This document shows positions 1 through 7,618 of a stretch of 34,565 bases of DNA, in pieces (the stretch's first letter is position 1; each line of letters opens with the position of its first letter). The translations under genes and the position numbers were made by a program. Below the pieces are notes generated by a model. It was not told the origin of the DNA. It searched no databases and was given only the letters and a program-made list of their open reading frames with translations. Source of the DNA: Oscillospiraceae bacterium (GTDB lineage Bacteria > Bacillota > Clostridia > UBA1381); contig JAFLUB010000030.1 in assembly GCA_022509025.1 (NCBI GenBank), forward strand, positions 1-34,565, written 5' to 3'.

Positions 1-9
1 ATGGCGTGC

Positions 10-210
10 GTTAGCCTCCCTGCAACGCGCCTTTGGCGCTTTGGAGGGAGGTGGCATTTTAGAGCGACAGCGAAAAAATGACGGAGGGTCCCTGCGCAAT
101 TCTAAATATTAAATCCCGTTAATAAGACTTGCCGTCATTAGACCCTCCACCACGCTTCGCGCGGTCCCCCGCCCTCCAAAAATCCTTCGGATTGTTGCAG
201 GGAGGCTCAC
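10..210. repeat. MITE-like imperfect inverted repeat
   Basis: The outer arms (about 10-25 and 194-210) are near-perfect reverse complements built around GCCTCCCTGCAAC. Inside them a GGAGGG block and a GACGGAGGGTC block recur in inverted order, and small hairpins (GCGCC/GGCGC on the left, AATCC/GGATT on the right) sit at equivalent places in the two arms. No transposase is encoded. This is the layout of a small non-autonomous palindromic repeat of the kind scattered through clostridial genomes. It lies just upstream of the first prophage gene and otherwise accounts for the first ~210 bases. Confidence 0.6.
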
Positions 211-263
211 CGTCAAACTACAATTTATCGGAATCAGATTTTAATGAAAGGAGGATTTATAAC

Positions 264-506
264 GTGATATACAAAAATGACAGTAATTTGGCGCTGATGG
301 CGATGGAACGAAGCAGAACGGGAAATTACGGCGACTATATAGAAGAAAAACCGATTATAGAGAAGTGTCCCGTTTGCGGCTCAGATGTGGAAGTCGTATA
401 CGGCTTAGGGCAGGAAATCAAGGAATTTTACCGCGTAGATGATGACATAATCGGATGTAATTTATACGTTGAGAAGATAAATGAATACGGGTTGAAAACA
501 GCGTAA
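264..506 (+). CDS. Small phage-type CxxC protein, unknown function
   Basis: This encodes 80 residues from a GTG at 264, chosen because AAAGGAGG at 247-254 sits at proper distance. The longer reading frame beginning at 129 would translate the inverted repeat and is unlikely. A CPVCGS motif in the middle and a later lone cysteine suggest half of a small zinc ribbon. I do not recognise a named family. It lies 19 bases ahead of the replication-type gene, in the same direction, as is usual for early phage genes, so a DNA- or RNA-binding accessory role is an inference from context only. Confidence 0.55.
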   Translation: MIYKNDSNLALMAMERSRTGNYGDYIEEKPIIEKCPVCGSDVEVVYGLGQEIKEFYRVDDDIIGCNLYVEKINEYGLKTA

Positions 507-525
507 AAGGATAGGAGGATGAAAA

Positions 526-1350
526 ATGAACAGTAACGGAATACCATGGTTTCCGCTTGACACGCACCTCGATGAGAAGTTTGAGTTGATTGAAGCGGAA
601 TTCGGATTGACAGGGTTTGCGGTTATCGTTAAGCTATTTCAGAGAATTTACGGAGGACAGGGATATTACTGCGAGTGGACAAACGATGTGGCTTTGCTAT
701 TCGGCAGAAACTTAGACTTTAAACCTAATAACAGTATTTTGACGAAAATAATAAATGCTGCGATAAGCCGGGGGCTATTTGACAAGGAGCTTTATGATAA
801 ATACCATATTCTGACTTCAAAGAGTATTCAGAGAAGGTATTTCGATGCTGTCAGCCGGCGTAAAAATATCGGAGTGAAAAAAGAATATCTGCTGATTCCT
901 GTTGACCGTATTTTAAAAAATGTCAACATTTCAGAAAAAAATGCTGACACTTGTGAACAGAGAAGAGAAGAGAATAGAAAAGAAGAGAAAATGAGAAAAG
1001 AGGATACAAAAGTATCAGCCTCTGCCGTTCCTCAAAGCATTATTGATTTATATAATCAAAACATTGCACCCATGACTCCTGTCGTGCTTCATAGTATGGA
1101 AGGGTGGCTCAAAATAATTGACGCTGACGTAATGGAATATGCGATAAAGGAAGCAGCCGGATATAACAGGCGGACGTGGAAGTATATTGAGGCGATACTG
1201 CGTAGTCATTCGGATGCGGGACGCACAACGCTTGACGCAGTACAGGACGCGGCGAAAAAGTATAGAAAAAATGATATGAATCTGAGCGTCAGTGAGAGTA
1301 TTAATATCGATTACGATGAACTTGAAAAAATAATGCTCGGGAAGATGTAA
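526..1350 (+). CDS. Phage replication protein, DUF4373 plus DnaD-like domain
   Basis: The N-terminal ~120 residues begin with the IPWFPLD pattern followed by EAEFGLTGFAVIVKLFQRIY, typical of the DUF4373 (Lin1244/Lin1753-like) domain of Firmicute phage replication proteins. A charged low-complexity linker around residues 145-165 leads to a C-terminal DnaD-like segment (about 168-240) that includes YNRRTWKYIEAILRS. Such two-domain proteins are thought to bind phage origins and help load the helicase. The start follows GGAGG, and the gene is 32 bases ahead of the ArpU-type regulator. No helicase loader or SSB gene remains nearby, which fits a deleted prophage. Confidence 0.8.
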   Translation: MNSNGIPWFPLDTHLDEKFELIEAEFGLTGFAVIVKLFQRIYGGQGYYCEWTNDVALLFGRNLDFKPNNSILTKIINAAISRGLFDKELYDKYHILTSKSIQRRYFDAVSRRKNIGVKKEYLLIPVDRILKNVNISEKNADTCEQRREENRKEEKMRKEDTKVSASAVPQSIIDLYNQNIAPMTPVVLHSMEGWLKIIDADVMEYAIKEAAGYNRRTWKYIEAILRSHSDAGRTTLDAVQDAAKKYRKNDMNLSVSESINIDYDELEKIMLGKM

Positions 1351-1382
1351 TATATGCGAGAAAATGAAGGGAGGAGAAAAAA

Positions 1383-1802
1383 TTGACAAAGGAAAAACTT
1401 GAGCAATACCGCTCTATTGTGAACGAAATGGATGAATTGCGCGACAGGCTGAATGATAATATGGTATCTGACACTGTAACAGGCTCGGATACTCAGTTCC
1501 CCTATATAAAGCATACCATATCTATCAGCGGCGTTGTGGAAAATGAAAAGAACAATGCGGATATGAGGCTATACAACGCGCTTCAGATACAAAAGCAGAT
1601 GATTGACGTTTTTATATCCAATATAGAGGACAGCGAAACACGCAGAATTTTCAGATACCGCTACATAGAGGGAAACAGTAAGCCGTCATGGCAGTGGATC
1701 GCGTTTAAAATCGGACACCATGATGAACAGTATCCGAGAAGAAAACATAATCGGTTTCTTAAAATGATAAACACGACGAACATGACAAAAAATGCGTGTT
1801 AG
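1383..1802 (+). CDS. ArpU/DUF1492-type phage late transcription regulator
   Basis: This encodes 139 residues from a TTG start with GGGAGGAG just upstream. The C-terminal half (RRIFRYRYIEGNSKPSWQWIAFKIG and the basic stretch after it) resembles a sigma region-4-like helix-turn-helix, as in the ArpU, RinA and DUF1492 proteins that precede the terminase genes in Firmicute phages. The protein ends in MTKNAC. In an intact phage the terminase small subunit would follow. Here a truncated toxin gene follows immediately, with its apparent GTG start overlapping this stop, so this is the last intact early gene before a deletion or recombination junction. Confidence 0.7.
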   Translation: MTKEKLEQYRSIVNEMDELRDRLNDNMVSDTVTGSDTQFPYIKHTISISGVVENEKNNADMRLYNALQIQKQMIDVFISNIEDSETRRIFRYRYIEGNSKPSWQWIAFKIGHHDEQYPRRKHNRFLKMINTTNMTKNAC

Positions 1803-3273
1803 AATCTGAGATACAAAACGGAACCCGTTTTGTCGGTGATATGGGTTTCAGAAACGCCGGTCAGATGATGGGTTCGGCAGGCATGGCTGATGTGACGGGA
1901 ATCTCCGATATTGCTCAAGGCGCCGGAAACGCGTTAAAAATGGCAACAGCAGGAACACAAATAGGTAGTTTTGCATCAAAAGCCGCATCAATAGCTCCAA
2001 AACTAAGCGAAGTCACAGACACAGGTATAAAAGGAAAGATTATAAACAGTGCAGTAGATAAAATAAATGGAATGTCTGTAGGAAAGGTGGCAAAATTTTT
2101 AAACCCTTTTGATAATCCAACCACCCTACTCATGGGAGCAACATCAGCTCAGGATAAGTTTGACGCATTGAAGCAAATGGGGTATGACAACAAAAAAGCA
2201 ATGACAAACGCAATATTTACAGGGTATGTAAATGTTGTTACTGAAAAAATGGGCTATGACGGTACTTTAAAATCAATGTTTCTTCTAAAGGGGAATCCGA
2301 TTACCGGCAGTAGTTCTGCATCCAAATTAAGGAATTTAGGAAATGTGTTAAAAGGATATATGTCATCAAATACAAGTGAAGCATTGGAAGAGGTATATGC
2401 CTTAGGATTAGAGCGTTTTGGTGAATTTATACAGGGTATAGGTTATGTTGATAAGGAAGGAAAAATAAGGCAAAGAAAGTTTTTCGGAAAAGACGGCGTT
2501 ATTGATATAAGCGCAAGGCGATGTTTGAAATCCTTAAAAGGGAAAAGCAGACTGCAAATGACAGTGATATAATATACCCGGAAGAAAGTAACGGATTAAT
2601 AGATGTCCGCAAGGTCATAGAAGAAAACACAGGTGGATACGGATTTATACCGGATGCTGAATTTGCTGCAATAGAGGATACAGATATCCATAGCTTCATT
2701 CCGTATTCTGATTTGTCTATGAGCGAAGATATATACAGACCTGTATTTATACCGAATGCAGCAGGCTTAGCGCAAGCAGAATATGGACAGGTAGGTCGTG
2801 GTATCAACGAGAATGCCGTTGACAAAGCTACGGAAAGTGGTATAATAACTTCAACAAAAACATTATCTGATGATACATCACAGTTAAATTATATAGAAAC
2901 AGGATACAAAGGCGGGACGACCTCACATCACAGTATTGAACAAAATATTCCTATCATATCTAAATCGTATAATTATACGAATGGATATTTTGGGGAAATC
3001 AGTCCAAGTACCGGTAACAGAACGAGAAATATTTTCTCAAATAACAATCTTTCAACGGCAAAAGATTTTTATAATAAAATAGCATTAGGCGGTAAAGAGC
3101 AAATATATTCTAATAATCTAAAAATAACAAGTATGTCAGATGGCACAATAATTAGTTTTCGTGTAAAATCCTATTCTGACGGAACGCCAGTAGTAGAGAT
3201 AAACATAAAACGTAGCACAAATACCGGTGGTATAAAACAGCAAAAAATACATTTTGTAGGGAGTGATAATTGA
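1796..3273 (+). pseudogene. 5'-truncated, frameshifted polymorphic toxin of phage head-protein type
   Basis: Two overlapping frames read as one broken protein. Frame one (1796-2572) has no ribosome binding site; its GTG start only overlaps the preceding stop. It carries Gly/Ala/Ser-rich helical sequence and a segment (SAQDKFDALKQMGYDNKKAM and on) like the central region of very large phage minor-head or polymorphic-toxin proteins. Losing one A near 2515 would explain the switch to the frame read from about 2506, where the protein continues as AMFEILKREK. The last ~110 residues, ending in KIHFVGSDN, look like a variable C-terminal toxin tip. Its stop overlaps the next gene's ATG by one base, as in toxin-immunity pairs. 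The toxin activity is not identified. Confidence 0.55.
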
Positions 3274-3845
3274 TGAAAACAATAGATGTTCGATTTGACG
3301 ATAACACAATAGCTGCATTGAAAAACATAATAGGCAGGAATGTAAAAAAATACAAATGCGATCCTCCTGTAGTTGATTCAACCGTATATGGTATTATAGG
3401 CATATTTATAGATGATAAAGTCTATAAATTGACAAATTTCTGTGAAGTTCTAGATTATTATGGACAGCCCGAAGATGTTGCAGTTTTTAGATTTGCTTTA
3501 TCAAATAAAGACGAGATAAAAACTTGCTTGCTGGAAGGTGAAATGATAGATACACCGATAGAAAGTTTAATTAAAGAAATTCATGTCATAAATGAGAATC
3601 AAAGATTATTTTATAAAGAACAACAAACATACAATGTGTGGCTAACAAGAGGACTTATTTTTATCCTTGCTGATGGAAGTGAAATATCATTTGAAAAAGA
3701 TATATGGTTTTCTGAATTTATTGAAACTCAACGCGGTCATAAACTGATATCTAAATTCTCGTCGGTCAACATTTTTCTTGAAGGATGGGAAGATTGCGAA
3801 GGATACAGAACTGAATGCTCGCGTGAAGCTACTATTATAAAATAA
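3273..3845 (+). CDS. Probable immunity protein for the upstream toxin
   Basis: This encodes 190 residues from the ATG at 3273, which shares a base with the toxin stop (TGATGA). The protein is soluble and acidic, without signal peptide or membrane segment. Its C-terminal half has the alternating pattern of beta strands (GLIFILADGSEISFEKDIWF, then FSEFI and a late EGWEDC) common among small immunity proteins of polymorphic toxins. I recognise no named family. The role rests on its position and translational coupling. It is intact while the toxin is broken, so it may persist as an orphan immunity gene protecting against a related toxin. Confidence 0.5.
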   Translation: MKTIDVRFDDNTIAALKNIIGRNVKKYKCDPPVVDSTVYGIIGIFIDDKVYKLTNFCEVLDYYGQPEDVAVFRFALSNKDEIKTCLLEGEMIDTPIESLIKEIHVINENQRLFYKEQQTYNVWLTRGLIFILADGSEISFEKDIWFSEFIETQRGHKLISKFSSVNIFLEGWEDCEGYRTECSREATIIK

Positions 3846-3934
3846 ACACAAGGGGACGGTTAGACCACTGAAAAAGTGGCATTACTGATTGTACATTTTG
3901 TGCATATAACAGAGGTGTTTTTCATCTAAATATA

Positions 3935-3963
3935 TTGAAACCTTATCAATATAATGGTATAAT
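3935..3963 (+). promoter_or_regulatory. Sigma-A promoter of the stalk-domain gene
   Basis: TTGAAA at 3935-3940 and TATAAT at 3958-3963 are separated by exactly 17 bases, and TGG precedes the -10 hexamer. The gene starts 33 bases downstream, so the secreted stalk protein has its own promoter and is not part of the phage late transcript. Confidence 0.7.
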
Positions 3964-3996
3964 AATCAAAATACTATAAAAGCGGGAGAGAGTTTT

Positions 3997-5472
3997 ATGA
4001 AAAAAATGATAAAGAAAATAATCAGTTCGTTATGTGCCGTCTCTATACTTTTATCAGTGGCAGCAATGCCGTCATATGCTGATGACAATATAAAGGTTTT
4101 TTTAGATGGCAGTGAAATTCAGTTCGATGTTCCGCCGCAAATAATTGATGATTATACTATGGTTCCTATGAGGGCGATATTTGAGGCATTAGGATATTAT
4201 GTTGAATGGGATCAAGAGTCTCAAATAGTTATGGCAGTAAATTTTCAGAATGATACTGCCATCATATTAGATTGTGAGAATAGCGCTATATGTGTATGCC
4301 CTGCCAGTGAGGCTATGGAAGCTATGTTATCTGAGGAAACTGTAGAGGAATTTGTAGATAAATACGTAGAAATATTAGAGCAAAAAATACCTATCATAGA
4401 CGGAAGAACTCTTGTTCCTGTCAGAGTAATATCAGAATCCAGCGGCTGTGATGTACAATGGAATGGTAATACAAGAAGTGTATATATAACGTCTGCGCCG
4501 GAACAGCAAGATGAAACTTTGTTTTTTGATGAGTTTACAGGAATCCCGGCTCCTAACGCGAACCCTATAAAAAAAGAGTATATGCAGCCTGAAATACAGG
4601 GATATTATACATATATATATGATTATAACAATTCCGAACTGACAAATGAAAAAATAGTAGATTATATGAAAACACTGGAAGAATATGAATTTTACCTGGA
4701 TCAGGACTGTGCGAAAGAAACAGGCGCAATACTATATTCTTATAACAATTATGAGGGTATTATTACGTTTTCCAGTGATGATACGATAACCAGAATCATT
4801 GTATCAATCAGAACGAAAGCGCCTACTGTTTCTTATTATGCTGAATACAAAGATGTGCCTGATTTAAGCTCTGTTGTTTCGGAGTATAAATTCATAAACA
4901 AAAAGATTGACAGATCACAGGTTACGTATCAGTATAGTTATTTAAACCAATCATTAGATCCGATGCAGAACTATATTGATTTGTTAAAAAATTCAGGATT
5001 TATAGACATTACCAACAATAATTACAACGGCATGACTTTTACTAACAAAAATGTATCAGTAAATCTTTTTGCTGATGATACAACAAAGATTATTCATGTA
5101 ACAATTGATCAGTTAGTAGAAATTCCGACAAATAATTCAAGCCAATATACACCGCCGTCTGATACTCAACAGAACTATCCGTCCGGAGGTCAAACGGAAA
5201 GTGAATATAACAAAGGAACAAATCATTTCCAAAACTATTATACAGACGAGGATATTGAAGGTCAGAGGAGAGCGGCTTATGAAAGTGAACTGGCTGCTAT
5301 AAATGCAAAATATGATGCTATGATTAAAGGGACGCAGGAAGCATTTCAGAAAATCCCAGGTTATAAATCCAGTCAGGCAATTTCAATTTTTGCTCGGCAG
5401 GAGATAGAGTACAAGAGACAGCGTGACGAAGAAATTGCCATATTGAAGGCTAAATACGGTTACGATGAATAA
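3997..5472 (+). CDS. Secreted stalk-domain protein (copper amine oxidase N-terminal-like)
   Basis: A signal peptide (basic start, hydrophobic core, SYA cleavage site near residue 28) is followed by two short repeats of the copper-amine-oxidase N-terminal 'stalk' type at about residues 31-80 and 128-165. Each contains the hallmark VP-MR / VPVR core followed by a W. The middle has no recognised domain. A Ser/Thr/Pro/Gln-rich stretch near 385-410 leads to a charged coiled coil to the end (AAYESELAAINAKYDAMIKG). No oxidase catalytic domain is present. Clostridia use such modules in surface proteins. It has its own promoter and terminator and is probably a lysogenic-conversion type cargo or a chromosomal insertion between the two prophage pieces. 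Confidence 0.7.
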   Translation: MKKMIKKIISSLCAVSILLSVAAMPSYADDNIKVFLDGSEIQFDVPPQIIDDYTMVPMRAIFEALGYYVEWDQESQIVMAVNFQNDTAIILDCENSAICVCPASEAMEAMLSEETVEEFVDKYVEILEQKIPIIDGRTLVPVRVISESSGCDVQWNGNTRSVYITSAPEQQDETLFFDEFTGIPAPNANPIKKEYMQPEIQGYYTYIYDYNNSELTNEKIVDYMKTLEEYEFYLDQDCAKETGAILYSYNNYEGIITFSSDDTITRIIVSIRTKAPTVSYYAEYKDVPDLSSVVSEYKFINKKIDRSQVTYQYSYLNQSLDPMQNYIDLLKNSGFIDITNNNYNGMTFTNKNVSVNLFADDTTKIIHVTIDQLVEIPTNNSSQYTPPSDTQQNYPSGGQTESEYNKGTNHFQNYYTDEDIEGQRRAAYESELAAINAKYDAMIKGTQEAFQKIPGYKSSQAISIFARQEIEYKRQRDEEIAILKAKYGYDE

Positions 5473-5549
5473 AGTATGTCACAAGATGGGGAGGAACACA
5501 ATGGGTTGTTATTAATCAAATAAAAAAAGTAATAACAGAAAAATAAAAG

Positions 5550-5587
5550 CACGTTCAAAACATACGGTTTTGGACGTGTTTTTTCTT
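5550..5587 (+). terminator. Intrinsic terminator after the stalk-domain gene
   Basis: Arms at 5550-5561 and 5567-5578 pair over 12 bases with one G-T wobble around a 5-base loop, followed directly by six T. The second ArpU 3' end begins only a few bases later. Confidence 0.8.
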
Positions 5588-5590
5588 GTC

Positions 5591-5647
5591 CGAAAATTTA
5601 ATCAAAAAATTTTAAATTTGACGAAAATGACGAAAAATGTGTGTTAG
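5591..5647 (+). pseudogene. 3' end remnant of a second ArpU/DUF1492-type gene
   Basis: These 18 codons before a TAG read RKFNQKILNLTKMTKNVC. They align with the end of the intact regulator at 1383-1802 (…KMINTTNMTKNAC), and the DNA similarity continues a few bases past both stops (GTGTTAGAAT). It has no 5' part: the preceding sequence is the terminator of the stalk gene. The next ORF begins with the HTH normally found in the first terminase gene, the proper phage order, so this is the relic of a second, diverged prophage copy or a recombination scar. Confidence 0.65.
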
Positions 5648-5706
5648 AATTTAATATGTAAACAGGAAAACATTGTTATATGGCGGTCGGATAGGAGGTG
5701 ATACGG

Positions 5707-6879
5707 GTGAGACTGACGGACGATGAAAGAAAACAGATTGCGGCTGATTACATGAAATGTGAAAATTACAGCGCTGTGGCGAAGGAATACGGAGTGAGCC
5801 GTACGACTGTGAGAAGCGCAGTAAAGCGTTACAGTGAGGCTTGCTCAAGGTTACCGCCGGAAATTGCGGAAGCTGCGGAAAGCGCGGACGATGCAAAGGC
5901 AGAAACGGGGAAAGTGGACAAAGCACAATGCGAAGCCGGGAATGCGGAAAATCCAAAAGGCGAAAACATGAAAGAGAAAAGTGAGAATAGCGGCATTAAA
6001 AGCAGCATACAAACTCAGCTTGATAAAAAGGTGGAGAATGTGGCAACAGGAGAGGACGCTCTCTGTACAAGCACCTATAATACCGCTCCAGGACAATGCT
6101 CTTTTGCTCATGGCAGCGATAATAAAGCCCTTGCTTTTCAATTTAAAATCGGACATATGGCGACAGAGGGAACAGCCGGCAATATGGCATATGAACATAG
6201 TGGCGACGCGTTTATTGTAGGTAACGGAGGAAGCTCCACAGGCGGTCAACATAATGCCTTCCGTGTTGCGTATGACGGTAACGCGTATGCGGGAAAAGCA
6301 ATGAACTCCACAGGCGCGGACTATGCCGAGTTCTTTGAATGGCTTGACAAAAACGCTGATAACGCTGACAGGCGCGGATTGTTCGTTACGCTTGACGGTG
6401 ACAAGATACGAATTGCAAATAAAGATGATGATTATATTCTCGGTATCGTATCAGCTGCGCCGGGCATGGTCGGAAACAACTATGCTGATACATGGCAGGG
6501 TATGTGGGAAACGGATATCTTCGGAGCGGTAAAGACGCACACGGTACATCATGACGCGGTATATGAGGAGAAAGAAGTAACCAATCCTGAAACGGGCGAG
6601 ACTACTGAGGAGCAGGTGCTTGTGCGTGAGGCGTATGATGCGGAAGAGCCGATTGTAAATCCGGATTACAACCCTGACGAGGAATACATACCGCGTGAGA
6701 AACGTCCCGAGTGGGGTATTGTCGGTATGATGGGACAGCTTGTAGTGATTGACGACGGCACTTGCGAAGTTAACGGATACTGTGCGCCATCAGACGGCGG
6801 CATCGCAACATCGGCAGAAAAGGGCTACAGAGTCATTGCAAGGTTGGATGAAACACATATTAAGGTGATGTTCATATAA
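5707..6879 (+). CDS. Chimeric ORF: terminase-small-like HTH fused to tail peptidase G2 domain
   Basis: The start is taken as GTG 5707, because AGGAGG at 5693-5698 lies too close to the GTG at 5698. Residues 1-45 (LTDDERKQIAADYM, then YSAVAKEYGVSRTTVRSAVK) form a helix-turn-helix like the N-terminus of terminase small subunits. Residues ~50-95 are an Ala/Glu/Lys-rich linker. From about 96 on the sequence is tail-protein-like and ends in a peptidase G2 autoproteolytic (IMC) domain with the GADYAEFFEW hallmark near residue 205. An HTH has no reason to join a tail spike. The simplest reading is one in-frame deletion that removed portal, capsid and most tail genes, leaving an open but probably non-functional fusion. 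Confidence 0.7.
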   Translation: MRLTDDERKQIAADYMKCENYSAVAKEYGVSRTTVRSAVKRYSEACSRLPPEIAEAAESADDAKAETGKVDKAQCEAGNAENPKGENMKEKSENSGIKSSIQTQLDKKVENVATGEDALCTSTYNTAPGQCSFAHGSDNKALAFQFKIGHMATEGTAGNMAYEHSGDAFIVGNGGSSTGGQHNAFRVAYDGNAYAGKAMNSTGADYAEFFEWLDKNADNADRRGLFVTLDGDKIRIANKDDDYILGIVSAAPGMVGNNYADTWQGMWETDIFGAVKTHTVHHDAVYEEKEVTNPETGETTEEQVLVREAYDAEEPIVNPDYNPDEEYIPREKRPEWGIVGMMGQLVVIDDGTCEVNGYCAPSDGGIATSAEKGYRVIARLDETHIKVMFI

Positions 6880-6886
6880 TATAGTA

Positions 6887-7177
6887 ACGTAAGCATTCGC
6901 TCTGCGAATGCTTACGTCAGACTGTCGACAAATTGCCCAGACCGCGCAATATCACAATCTACAATATCAAGGTGTTTTTTATACTAAGTAAATTTAACAG
7001 CGGTATTTTATCGAAAAACACCGCTGTTATGCGCTTTTCACGAAAATAAGCCTTACCGTACCCACGTACGCCGACAGGCTAATTTTCGTAAAATCTGACC
7101 TAATTTGTCAAAGTCTGCTCAGTGTGTAGACTTTGTCTACACACTGACGTAAGCATCCGTTCTGCGAATGCTTACGT
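6887..7177 (+). repeat. Array of five hairpins between tail and holin genes
   Basis: This 328-base gap holds no gene but is densely structured. H1 (6887-6900 with 6904-6917) is a perfect 14-bp stem. H2 is 6996-7004 with 7020-7028. H3 is 7040-7053 with 7076-7089, with one mismatch. H4 (7120-7131 with 7135-7146) is a perfect 12-bp stem. H5 (7147-7177) is a near copy of H1. Bases 6971-6979 can also pair with 7014-7022, which would compete with H2. None has a good T-run. It could be a processed late-mRNA leader for the lysis genes or a small hairpin-ended insertion. Confidence 0.6.
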
Positions 7178-7207
7178 TACAACGAAGTCAAACAAGGAGG
7201 GATAAAA

Positions 7208-7618
7208 ATGGACAAGATTTTTAATGCAATAAGCATAATCGGCGGCATAGTCGGCGGTTTATGTGTCAATATATTCGGTGGCTGGGATGCTATGCTATGG
7301 GCGCTTGCCATATGCATGGTACTCGATTATTTTTCAGGTATAATCAAAGCCGTATACAACAAAGAATTATCAAGTGAGATAGGATTTAAAGGGTTACTGC
7401 GCAAGGTTGCAATCCTTATAGTTGTGGCATTGTCACATGTGGTACAGACATTTGTCGGTGAAAAGATACCGATAAGGGAAATTGTGATTGTATTCTATGT
7501 AGTGAACGAGGGGATTTCAATTCTTGAAAATGCTGCTGTGGTATATCCGAAAACACCTGAAAAGCTAAAGGAGATACTACTGCAATTACGAGGTGATAAC
7601 GATGACAGCATTTCCTGA
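7208..7618 (+). CDS. Phage holin, TcdE/Cph1 (holin_4_1) type
   Basis: This encodes 136 residues preceded by AAGGAGGG. Three hydrophobic segments (about residues 8-24, 28-46 and 62-80, with a further amphipathic stretch near 92-108) and the motif ALAICMVLDYFSGIIKA match the Bacteriophage_holin family 4, which includes the clostridial TcdE-like holins. The C-terminal tail is charged. It would open the cytoplasmic membrane for the endolysin encoded next, whose start overlaps this stop by 17 bases, so the two form a lysis cassette. Confidence 0.85.
   Translation: MDKIFNAISIIGGIVGGLCVNIFGGWDAMLWALAICMVLDYFSGIIKAVYNKELSSEIGFKGLLRKVAILIVVALSHVVQTFVGEKIPIREIVIVFYVVNEGISILENAAVVYPKTPEKLKEILLQLRGDNDDSIS

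Noticed and set aside
129-263. N-terminal 45 residues of the first ORF
   Set aside because: They would be translated from the inverted repeat (Pro/Arg/Ser-rich), and a proper ribosome binding site precedes the GTG at 264.
2503-2575. Programmed ribosomal frameshift between the two toxin frames
   Set aside because: There is no slippery heptamer followed by a strong stem at the overlap, and the gene is also truncated at its 5' end, so a decay mutation is simpler.
3850-3895. GGGGACGGTTAG…CCACT/AGTGG stretch as an insertion-sequence remnant
   Set aside because: It resembles the REP-type ends seen in clostridia, but only one short half is present, too little to call an element.
5851-6252. Minus-strand and alternate-frame ORFs over the chimeric tail gene
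   Set aside because: They are Cys/Phe/Arg-rich shadow frames of a high-GC coding region without binding sites.
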